This document shows, one piece after another, positions 57,687 through 64,000 of a stretch of DNA of 64,000 bases. The position numbers and the translations under genes were made by a program. The notes under the pieces were generated by a model. It saw nothing but the letters and a program-made list of their open reading frames with translations, did not search any database and was not told where the DNA came from. Within the stretch, counting starts at the first letter, position 1, and each line of letters opens with the position of its first letter. The DNA is taken from positions 1 through 64,000 of the forward strand of contig JAFRQP010000020.1 in NCBI GenBank assembly GCA_017428565.1, in the 5' to 3' direction. This DNA is from Oscillospiraceae bacterium. GTDB lineage: Bacteria > Bacillota > Clostridia > Oscillospirales > Oscillospiraceae.

Positions 57687-58487
57687 ATGTGGACACAGGA
57701 TATGTTCGGCGTAGAGAAGCCTATCATCGCGCTGCTGCATCTGGACGCCATGCCCGGCGATCCGGGCTTCTGCGGCAGTCTGGACTCCGTACTCGCCCAC
57801 GCCCGGGCGGACCTGGAGGCGCTGCAGGCCGGCGGCGTTGACGGCATCCTCTTTGCCAATGAGTTCAGCAGACCCTATCAGTGCGTGCCGGATATCGCCA
57901 TGATCTCGGCCATGGCCTATATCATCGGCAATCTCCGCGCACAGATCGACCGCCCCTTCGGCGTGAATGTGGTGAAAAACCCCATTGCCACCATAGACCT
58001 GGCGGCAGCGACCGGAGCCAGCTTTGCCCGCAACAGCTTTTCCGGCGCCTATGTGGGGGAATACGGCCTGTTCTCCACCAGCAGCGGAGAGGCTGCCCGG
58101 CACCGGATGGCCCTGGGCATCCCCGATATGAAGCTGCTGTACAAGGTAAACCCCGAGTCTGACGCCTATCTGGCCTCCCGGGACCTTCGCGTGGTGGCCA
58201 GATCCATCCTCTACGGCGGCTTTGCCGACGGGCTTTGCGTCTCCGGTGCCGCCGCAGGCAGCGAGCCGGACGACAGCCTCCTTGCCGCGATCTATGAGGT
58301 GGCCCGGGGCAGCGGTGTGCCGGTTTTCTGCAACACCGGCTGCAAGCAGGAAAACGTGCAGGAGAAGCTCAAATACTGCGACGCCGTTTGCATGGGTACG
58401 GCCTTCAAGGGGCCGGACGGACGGGTTCAGAAGGACCGGGTCAGCAGTTTCATGGAGAAGGTTGCCCGGATCCGCGCCTCGCTTTGA
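57687..58487 (+). CDS. BtpA/SgcQ-family TIM-barrel protein
   Basis: A 266-aa protein. KPIIALLHLDAMPGDPGF is the BtpA start. GVDGILFANEFSRPY, PFGVNVVKNPIATIDLAAAT, GVPVFCNTGCKQENVQEKLK and CDAVCMGTAFKGPDG are the barrel strands and phosphate-binding end. The family was named for photosystem I biogenesis, but bacterial SgcQ-type members sit in sugar operons and are thought to act on phosphorylated sugars. First gene of the forward operon, behind ACAGGAGGG. Confidence 0.82.
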   Translation: MWTQDMFGVEKPIIALLHLDAMPGDPGFCGSLDSVLAHARADLEALQAGGVDGILFANEFSRPYQCVPDIAMISAMAYIIGNLRAQIDRPFGVNVVKNPIATIDLAAATGASFARNSFSGAYVGEYGLFSTSSGEAARHRMALGIPDMKLLYKVNPESDAYLASRDLRVVARSILYGGFADGLCVSGAAAGSEPDDSLLAAIYEVARGSGVPVFCNTGCKQENVQEKLKYCDAVCMGTAFKGPDGRVQKDRVSSFMEKVARIRASL

Positions 58488-58502
58488 GCGGAGGGAGCCG
58501 GT

Positions 58503-60056
58503 ATGGAGAAGCGTTACTATCTGGGCATTGACATCGGCACCTTCAGCTCCAGGGGGATCCTTCTGGATGAAAGCTATTCCGTGGCGGCCGATGCTTCGGT
58601 GCCCCACGGCATGGAGAATCCCCAGCCCGGTTATTTTGAGCACGATGCCCTGCAGGTGTGGTGGGGGGATTTCTGCACACTCAGCCGCCGACTCCTGACC
58701 GAGAGCGGCATCGACCCCCGGCAGATCGCCTGCGTAGGCGCCAGCGCTCTGGGGACCGACTGCCTGCCGGTGGACGAAAACTGCGAACCCCTGCGCCCTG
58801 CGATCCTCTACGGCATCGATGCCCGGGCCTCCCGGGAGGCGGAGTGGCTGACTGCCTATTATGGACAGGAGCGGGTGATGCAGCTTTTCGGCCATCCCAT
58901 CTGCTCCGGCGACACCGCCACCAAGATCCTCTGGATCCGCAACAACGAGCCGGAGATCTATGCAAGGACCTATAAGTTCCTGACGGGAAGCTCCTTCCTG
59001 GCGGCCCGGCTCACCGGACGCTATACCATCGACCAATTCCTGGCCAAGGGCTCTTTCCGTCCTCTATACCGCCCGGATGGCAGTGTGAACGAGGAGGAGT
59101 GCGCCCTGTACTGCCGTCCGGACCAGATCGCGGAGGCGCTGCCCGTGAACCGGGTCATCGGCGGTGTCACGGAAAAGGCGGCGGCGGAGACCGGGCTCGC
59201 TCCGGGTACGCCCGTGATCGTGGGAACCGGGGATTCCACCGCCGAGGCCATCAGCGTGGGACTTGTGGAGCCGGGCACGGCCTTTTTCCAGTACGGCTCC
59301 TCCATGTACTATTATTATTGTATGGACCGGGCGGTGAGCAGCTATGTCTCGCCGGAAGGAAACGGACGGCTCAACGGCAGCAAGGTGTTCACGGTCCCCG
59401 GCACCCACTGTCTGGGAGACGGCACCAATGCCGCCGGCACCTTGACCCGCTGGGTGCGGGATCTGCTCTACAAGCCGGAGCTCCTTGCAGAGGAGGAGGG
59501 CGGCGAAAACGCCTATGCGGTCATGGCCCGGGAGGCTGCGGAGATCCCCTGCGGCTCGGAGGGGCTCATGATGCTGCCCTATATCTATGGGGAGCGGAGT
59601 CCCCTGCAGGATCCCCGGGCGACGGGGATGCTTTTTGGCCTGCGAGGAAACCACGGCCGGGCCCATATCAACCGGGCAGCGCTGGAGGCGGTGGGCTATT
59701 CCACGCTGCAGCACCTGATCCTATTTGAGGAGCTGGGCCTGCCGCCCAAACGAATCATCACCGCCGGAGGCGGCACCAAAAACCGAACCTGGATGCAGAT
59801 CGTCTGCGATATTTGCGGCATGCCGATCCAGATCCCGGAGAGCTGGCAATGCTCCGCCTTCGGGGACGCCATGCTGGCAGCGCTGGGCGCAGGCGCGCTG
59901 GATAGCTTCAGCGCTTTACGGCAGGCGCTTCCCGCCGGGACCGTGCTGCAGCCCGATGAGACGGCCCATCGGCTGTACGCCTCCCGCTATCCCATCTTCC
60001 GGGATCTCTATCGCAGCAACCGGGAGCAGATGCATGCGCTTTCTGCGGAGGCGTGA
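58503..60056 (+). CDS. FGGY-family carbohydrate kinase
   Basis: A 517-aa kinase of the ribulokinase/xylulokinase type. YYLGIDIGTFSSRGILLDES is the N-terminal ATP site. YGIDARASREAEWLTAYYGQ precedes the second lobe, and GVTEKAAAETGLAPGTPVIV and TGDSTAEAISVGL hold the catalytic Asp region. ITAGGGTKNRTWMQIVCDIC is the C-terminal adenine site. It starts 15 bp after btpA. Probably phosphorylates a pentulose, hexulose or polyol freed or imported in this pathway; the sugar cannot be told. Confidence 0.88.
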   Translation: MEKRYYLGIDIGTFSSRGILLDESYSVAADASVPHGMENPQPGYFEHDALQVWWGDFCTLSRRLLTESGIDPRQIACVGASALGTDCLPVDENCEPLRPAILYGIDARASREAEWLTAYYGQERVMQLFGHPICSGDTATKILWIRNNEPEIYARTYKFLTGSSFLAARLTGRYTIDQFLAKGSFRPLYRPDGSVNEEECALYCRPDQIAEALPVNRVIGGVTEKAAAETGLAPGTPVIVGTGDSTAEAISVGLVEPGTAFFQYGSSMYYYYCMDRAVSSYVSPEGNGRLNGSKVFTVPGTHCLGDGTNAAGTLTRWVRDLLYKPELLAEEEGGENAYAVMAREAAEIPCGSEGLMMLPYIYGERSPLQDPRATGMLFGLRGNHGRAHINRAALEAVGYSTLQHLILFEELGLPPKRIITAGGGTKNRTWMQIVCDICGMPIQIPESWQCSAFGDAMLAALGAGALDSFSALRQALPAGTVLQPDETAHRLYASRYPIFRDLYRSNREQMHALSAEA

Positions 60057-60057
60057 T

Positions 60058-60756
60058 ATGGAAAACAGGGAAGCGATCCGCTGCGTTCTCTTTGATTTTG
60101 ACGGGGTAGTAGCCGATACGGAGCTTTCGAACATCGGGTATCTGGATAGGGCTCTGGCTGCCTTCGGCCTCCGCCTGAACGAGGAGCAGCGCCGGGCCCT
60201 GATCGGTGTGAATACGCTGGATGTGATCCAACCCCTGCTGGCGGCGGCGGAGCCCCCCGTCAGCGAGGAAGAGCTGGCCCGGGTGCGAAAGCAGCAGGGG
60301 AACACCTATGAAGACAGCCCGCAGCTCTGCACGCTCCCCGGCTTTCGGGAGCTGCTGAGCTGCCTGCGGCTCCGGGGAGTCAAAACCGGACTTGTCAGCT
60401 CCACCAGTTCCCGGCTGATCCTGGCTGCGCTGAACCGTCTTTCCCTGACGGGGCAATTCGACCTGATCCTCTGCGGGGATATGGTGGAGCGGAAAAAGCC
60501 GGACCCGGAGTGCTACCGCAGGGCCATGACGCTGCTGGACATTCCCCCGGAGGCGTGCGCAGTGGTGGAGGATTCGCCGGTGGGGATCAGCGCCGGTCGG
60601 GCCTCCGGGGCCTATGTGGTGGGCTATGAAGGCGGGCAGATCCGCCAGGATACCGGCCTTGCCCACGCCAGGATCGCTCATTTTTCCGAATGTGCGGAGC
60701 TTCCGCCTTTTCGGGAGCTTCTGAAGGACACAGAGAACGAGGAGGAGAGAGCATGA
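60058..60756 (+). CDS. HAD hydrolase, beta-phosphoglucomutase/phosphatase type
   Basis: A 232-aa subclass I HAD protein. VLFDFDGVVADTE holds the nucleophile Asp and the acid/base Asp (DxD pattern). The helical cap (about residues 20-85) follows. GLVSSTSSRLILAALNRLSL is motif II, ERKKPDPECYRRAM motif III (Lys), and VVEDSPVGISAGRASGAYVV motif IV. It starts one base after the kinase stop. Likely a sugar-phosphate phosphatase or mutase for a phosphorylated intermediate. Confidence 0.85.
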   Translation: MENREAIRCVLFDFDGVVADTELSNIGYLDRALAAFGLRLNEEQRRALIGVNTLDVIQPLLAAAEPPVSEEELARVRKQQGNTYEDSPQLCTLPGFRELLSCLRLRGVKTGLVSSTSSRLILAALNRLSLTGQFDLILCGDMVERKKPDPECYRRAMTLLDIPPEACAVVEDSPVGISAGRASGAYVVGYEGGQIRQDTGLAHARIAHFSECAELPPFRELLKDTENEEERA

Positions 60757-61877
60757 CAAAGAAACTGGGCTTCGGCCTGATGCGGCTGCCCCTTCTGGAC
60801 GAGAGGGACGAGGCCAGCATTGATATCGAAACTTGCAAGCAGATGGTGGACCTGTTCATGAGCAGAGGCTTCACCTATTTTGACACAGCCATCATGTACT
60901 GCGGCGCAGCCAGCCAGCGGGCGGCCAAGACCATTCTGGTGGACCGTTATCCCCGGGACAGCTTCACCCTGGCCACCAAGCTGCACAGCAACTTCGTCCA
61001 TGCGCCGGAGGATCCGGAGCGGATCTTCCGGGAGCAGCTGGAGCAGACCGGAGCAGGCTACTTCGACTATTACCTGCTCCACGGGATCAAGGCCAACAGC
61101 TATCCCATCTATGAAAAATACGACTGCTTCAACTGGCTGCTGGAAAAGCAGCGCCAAGGCCTGGTGCGGCACGTGGGCTTTTCCTTCCACGACACCCCGG
61201 AGCTGCTGGATCGGATCCTGAGAGAACACCCGGAGATGGAATTCGTGCAGATGCAGCTCAACTATCTGGACTGGGAAAGCGAATGGATCCAGTCCCGCGC
61301 GGTGTATGAGACCGCCGTGCGGCATGGGAAGCCCGTGGTGGTCATGGAGCCGGTCAAAGGAGGCACCTTGGCCAGGCTGCCCGCGGAGGCCGAGTCACTT
61401 TTGAAGGCGGCGGAGCCCGACCTCTCCATTCCCTCCTGGGGGATCCGCTTTGCGGCCAGCCAGGAGCATGTGTTCATGGTGCTCTCGGGCATGAGCACGC
61501 CGGAGCAGGTGCTGGACAACACCGGCTATATGCAGGACTTTCAACCTCTTTCACCGGAGGAGATCGCCCTGACGCGCCGGGCTGCAGAGATCATCAACCG
61601 CCAGGTAGCCGTGGCCTGCACAGGCTGCTCCTACTGTACCGACGGCTGTCCCATGCAGCTGGCGATCCCCAAGTATTTCTCCCTCTATAATGAGGACATG
61701 CGGGAGAACCTGGCACAAAAGGGCTGGACCGCCAATTACGCCAATTATGCCAAGCTCACAGCCGACCACGGCAGGGCGGGAGACTGCATCGGCTGCGGCC
61801 AGTGTGAGGGGGTCTGCCCCCAGCATCTGCCCATCATCTCCCTGATGCGGCAGGTCTCCGCCCATTACGACGGCTGA
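60753..61877 (+). CDS. Aldo-keto reductase with C-terminal ferredoxin domain (2)
   Basis: A 374-aa protein of the same architecture as 43506. LGFGLMRLPLLDERDE, YFDTAIMYCGAASQ (Asp and Tyr), LATKLHSNF (Lys), YLLHGIKANS (His). The Cys clusters are CTGCSYCTDGCP and CIGCGQCEGVCPQ. It overlaps the HAD stop by 4 nt (ATGA), so it is coupled. It may reduce a keto-sugar or aldehyde product of the pathway, using electrons through its clusters. Confidence 0.86.
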   Translation: MTKKLGFGLMRLPLLDERDEASIDIETCKQMVDLFMSRGFTYFDTAIMYCGAASQRAAKTILVDRYPRDSFTLATKLHSNFVHAPEDPERIFREQLEQTGAGYFDYYLLHGIKANSYPIYEKYDCFNWLLEKQRQGLVRHVGFSFHDTPELLDRILREHPEMEFVQMQLNYLDWESEWIQSRAVYETAVRHGKPVVVMEPVKGGTLARLPAEAESLLKAAEPDLSIPSWGIRFAASQEHVFMVLSGMSTPEQVLDNTGYMQDFQPLSPEEIALTRRAAEIINRQVAVACTGCSYCTDGCPMQLAIPKYFSLYNEDMRENLAQKGWTANYANYAKLTADHGRAGDCIGCGQCEGVCPQHLPIISLMRQVSAHYDG

Positions 61878-61941
61878 GGGGAGCGAGCCTCTCAGACTGC
61901 GGCCGGGCAGAGCCCGGCGATCCGCTGCAGACAATCAAAAA

Positions 61942-61988
61942 ACGGAGCGCATCGCAGATTTTCCCTGTGGTGCGCTCCGTTCTTTTTT
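61942..61988 (+). terminator. Terminator of the btpA operon
   Basis: ACGGAGCGCA and TGCGCTCCGT pair, with CAG/CTG inside, followed by TCTTTTTT. Confidence 0.9.
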
Positions 61989-62335
61989 GTCATACCAAGG
62001 CTCAGTATTCAGTAGTAAATCGGTAGTAAAAATCAGATCATACCGTGGCTTTTCGTGGTGAAACGGCGCAAAAGGGGGCCGGTTCGTGCCCTGCCGTGGC
62101 AGACAAACAGGATCTTCGTCAAGTGCGATCAGCCTCCTGAAAAGCCGGTTTCTGCCCCGATTTGCCGCGATTTGCCGGGCAGAAAAAGTCGATAATAATC
62201 TGTGACTCTGTCATGGAAAAAGCAAAATACGGCAAATTGCGGCAAGTCAATGCCGTCAATGGTAGTCAAATGGCCGGTAAATCGGGCTGTGCGCGGTCGG
62301 GTGAAGGGGGAAAGCGTAGAGACAAACAGTAATTG
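61989..62335. other. Right boundary region of the repeat-bounded segment
   Basis: No gene. Apart from the direct repeat at 62092-62273 it contains two close GTAGTAAA words (62012 and 62022), which resemble the GGTAGTCAAATGGTAGTAAAA sequence at the left boundary (41960-41980). No integrase fragment is readable. Confidence 0.5.
62092..62273. repeat. 182-bp direct repeat, right copy
   Basis: Matches 41791-41972. It includes the first ten codons of the tyrosine phosphatase gene on the reverse strand (LFVCHG), after which the sequence diverges, so this is a duplicated gene start and not a second gene. Confidence 0.95.
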
Positions 62336-62857
62336 TCAGTCTATAAGCTCTGATAACACCTTGCTGTAATCGTCCTCGATCAGGCTGAGCTTCTCCCCGG
62401 CCTGCCCGAAAGCGTTGATGTACCACCGATTGCTCGCTTTCAGAACCTCGGGCGTGCAGTCTGCTTCGATCAGCCTGGATTCTATCTCCGACTCGTGCCC
62501 GATGATCTCGGTAAAGTGCCGATCGATATAGGCTTCCGTCATCGCAAGGCAGATGAAGCGGATAAAGGGCAGATACGCTTCGTCAAAGTCTGCTCTCCAG
62601 TCGGCCGGAACGTAACAGCCCTCCACGATCAGGTTTTGTCTGTTCTCGATCGCGGTTTTCATGATCTCGCGGACAATGGGCCACAGGTATCCCGTGAGGG
62701 AAGCATCGTCTTCCGGGCCAAGCGCCGTGTACCCGCTTCGGATCAGTCCCATCTTCAAATGGTCGATGGAGAGAGACGGATACCGGTGCTTTTCGAGCAG
62801 CCGCTGGGCCAAAAGCGTTTTTCCGGTGTGCGATGCGCCGGTTATCAGTATGATCAT
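62336..62857 (-). CDS. Small P-loop NTPase (predicted kinase)
   Basis: A 173-aa protein. Walker A is ITGASHTGKTLLAQRLLEKH; the mononucleotide kinase-like order continues with SIDHLKMGLIRSG, a Walker B-like NLIVEGCYVP and a lid-type region rich in Arg/Glu (HFTEIIGHESEIESRLIEAD). It resembles AAA/zeta-type or 2-phosphoglycerate kinase-like predicted kinases. It stands between the direct repeat and the second terminator-promoter module, whose TATAAT (62923) serves it. Confidence 0.72.
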   Translation of the reverse strand: MIILITGASHTGKTLLAQRLLEKHRYPSLSIDHLKMGLIRSGYTALGPEDDASLTGYLWPIVREIMKTAIENRQNLIVEGCYVPADWRADFDEAYLPFIRFICLAMTEAYIDRHFTEIIGHESEIESRLIEADCTPEVLKASNRWYINAFGQAGEKLSLIEDDYSKVLSELID

Positions 62858-62922
62858 GCCTTCATCCTCACAAAGCAGACTTGCCGGGAGCCTTCCGCCG
62901 CAGCCGCGAAAGGGAATAACTG

Positions 62923-63004
62923 ATTATACACCGCCGCAGCGGATTTTTCCACTATAAAAAACGGCACTCTGCTGCTGCAGAGTGCCTTGCTGGTTTTGTG
63001 GTTA
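62923..63004 (-). repeat. Terminator-promoter repeat module, right copy
   Basis: Reverse strand: hairpin GGCACTCTGCAGCAGCAGAGTGCC with T tract just after the sugar isomerase gene, then TGGAAA, 17 bp, TATAAT (62923-62928) pointing at the P-loop kinase gene. Same order as 42046-42128. Confidence 0.75.
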
Positions 63005-63079
63005 TACGGCTTTGAACAGTTTCTGAAAATCCTTCGCTTTGCCCGTACGCTTTTCCTGCTCCCGGCGGCGGGGCTTTTC

Positions 63080-64000
63080 TCAAAAGCGGCAGACCTTGGC
63101 GCCAAGCATCTTCGCCAGCGCCTCCAGCGTGCGGCCGTGGCGGCCCTTCATCACCGCGAAGTGGGGCTCGAAGCCCAGCAGCACGCTCTCCTCCACCAGC
63201 TTCCGGCTCTCGGTGTCGGTGGCGATCACCAGGGAGGTGCCGATGAACTGCCGGGGCTTGTCCAGTCCCTCGCCCTCGGCGATGAAGAAGCGGAAGCTGC
63301 CGTCCGCCTCCCGGCCGATGCGGAAGATGGTGGCCCCGGAGAAGGCTTCGCAGCCGAAGTTCATGGCCGGGCCGATCTTCCGGTTGGGGTGCACGCCGAT
63401 CTCGGCCCCGGTGTCCCGGCGGGCCAGGGAGCAGGCGGCGGCGCCGCAGTGCCAGAAGGTCAGGCTGCTCTCGCTCTCGTCCAGGGAGACCGGGTCGCCG
63501 AAGAACACCGGCTCGCCGCTGAGGCGCATGCCGATCCACATGGATAGGGCGCCGTAGACGTCCGCCTCGCAGGCGGCGGCCACGCCCCGGTCGTTGAGCA
63601 TGGACAGCACCGTGCACACCGGGGTGCCGTAGGCGGTGAAGAAGTCCGGCCAGCAGCGGCTGGCCAGGGCGCCCACGCCGTGGCTGTCCACATAGTCGCA
63701 GTAGGCCTTCAGCAGGCGGGCGTGATCCAGACGGTTGCGCTCCGGGGTCTTGTCCAGGCCGCAGGTGGCATTCTCGGTCTCCCGCAGGAAGGCGGCGCAG
63801 TCCTCGTCGCGAAAGCTCTTGGCCGCGTCGATGAGCTCCCGGGCCTCGATGGCCTCCAGCTCCACGCCGAAGGTATTCATGAGCTCCGCGTCCAGCGCCC
63901 GGCCGAAGCCGAAGCCCTGGGGCGTGTGGCCCACGGCGGCCAGCTTCAGGCCCCGCAGCTCCGCCTTCACCCGGGCGGCGGCCACGCAGGCGCGGACAGT
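63080..64000 (-). CDS. L-fucose/L-arabinose isomerase-family protein, 5' end outside the window
   Basis: At least 307 aa, open through the window end (the frame continues upstream of the GTG at 63985). Seen: KLAAVGHTPQGFGFGRALDA, GVGALASRCWPDFFTAYGTP, VCTVLSMLNDRGVAAACEAD, ALSMWIGMRLSGEPVFFGDP and TLTFWHCGAAACS-like SSLTFWHCGAAACSLA, the conserved order of the fucose isomerase superfamily (Glu and His ligands at CEAD and WHCG). It isomerises an aldose to a ketose in known members. It ends in KVCRF 75 bp before the terminator module. Confidence 0.85.
   Translation of the reverse strand, partial: TVRACVAAARVKAELRGLKLAAVGHTPQGFGFGRALDAELMNTFGVELEAIEARELIDAAKSFRDEDCAAFLRETENATCGLDKTPERNRLDHARLLKAYCDYVDSHGVGALASRCWPDFFTAYGTPVCTVLSMLNDRGVAAACEADVYGALSMWIGMRLSGEPVFFGDPVSLDESESSLTFWHCGAAACSLARRDTGAEIGVHPNRKIGPAMNFGCEAFSGATIFRIGREADGSFRFFIAEGEGLDKPRQFIGTSLVIATDTESRKLVEESVLLGFEPHFAVMKGRHGRTLEALAKMLGAKVCRF

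Noticed and set aside
62092..62273. A second phosphatase gene
   Set aside because: Only ten codons are present before the sequence diverges; it is a duplicated gene start within the direct repeat.
41822..62335. Prophage or integrative conjugative element
   Set aside because: Direct repeats bound the segment, but no integrase, relaxase, structural or conjugation gene is readable, so only repeat-bounded segment is claimed.

Overview
The window looks like chromosome of a high-GC, spore-forming gut Clostridium-type bacterium, most likely an Oscillospiraceae relative. The evidence is the sporulation genes (sigG, spmA, spmB, a zinc-ribbon AbrB), Firmicute-style AGGAGG ribosome sites and TTGACA/TATAAT promoters, an RNase Y gene, an L10 leader, and GC-rich palindromic intergenic repeats of the kind common in that family. 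The taxonomy is inference from gene content.

Layout. 1-129: a cut tRNA and tRNA-Asp. 198-5249 (minus): an SPFH / ribbon-helix-helix / DUF1648 / ABC exporter / CPBP operon. 5489-11820: miaB, a repeat-rich insert holding an unknown membrane protein and a DUF559 nuclease, then mutS and trmO. 11964-15444: a broken REP-type transposase gene, threonine aldolase, a shortened MocR regulator and the divergent pyridoxal kinase. 15670-20180: an ECF sigma / anti-sigma / solute-binding lipoprotein operon. 20524-28470: a DivIVA-like protein, MATE pump, rplJ-rplL with L10 leader, sigG, spmAB, abrB, HAD and an rRNA/tRNA-type methyltransferase. 28535-36086: ferredoxin, a ClpC-like unfoldase without middle domain, a secreted repeat protein, a structured leader RNA and rny. 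36278-41041: two membrane alpha/beta hydrolases either side of a MarR gene.

41791-62273 is a 20.3-kb segment bounded by 182-bp direct repeats, 175 of 182 positions identical. The left copy covers the first codons of a fused tyrosine phosphatase-barstar gene. Inside lie a second ECF/anti-sigma pair, aldo-keto reductase and acetyltransferase genes, an AraC regulator, a ParE/RelE-type toxin-antitoxin pair, and the main metabolic feature of the window: a GntR-controlled cluster (47820-61877).

That cluster combines a FrlB/FraB-type sugar-amine deglycase (SIS fold), two FrlD-type PfkB kinases, three FrlC-like TIM-barrel epimerases and a Dcu-type C4-dicarboxylate carrier on one strand, and BtpA, FGGY kinase, HAD and aldo-keto reductase genes on the other. 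Shared TTTGTATTGC half-sites occur at all three promoters. The most economical reading is uptake and breakdown of Amadori products with an acidic amino acid part, with several entry branches.

Two window-wide patterns stand out. Heptameric tandem repeats carrying stop triplets begin at or inside the stop codons of miaB, the MATE gene, sigG, spmB, the HAD gene and clpC. Several families of palindromic elements fill the intergenic gaps, including one (at 42046 and 62923) that carries a terminator and a promoter in the same short module.
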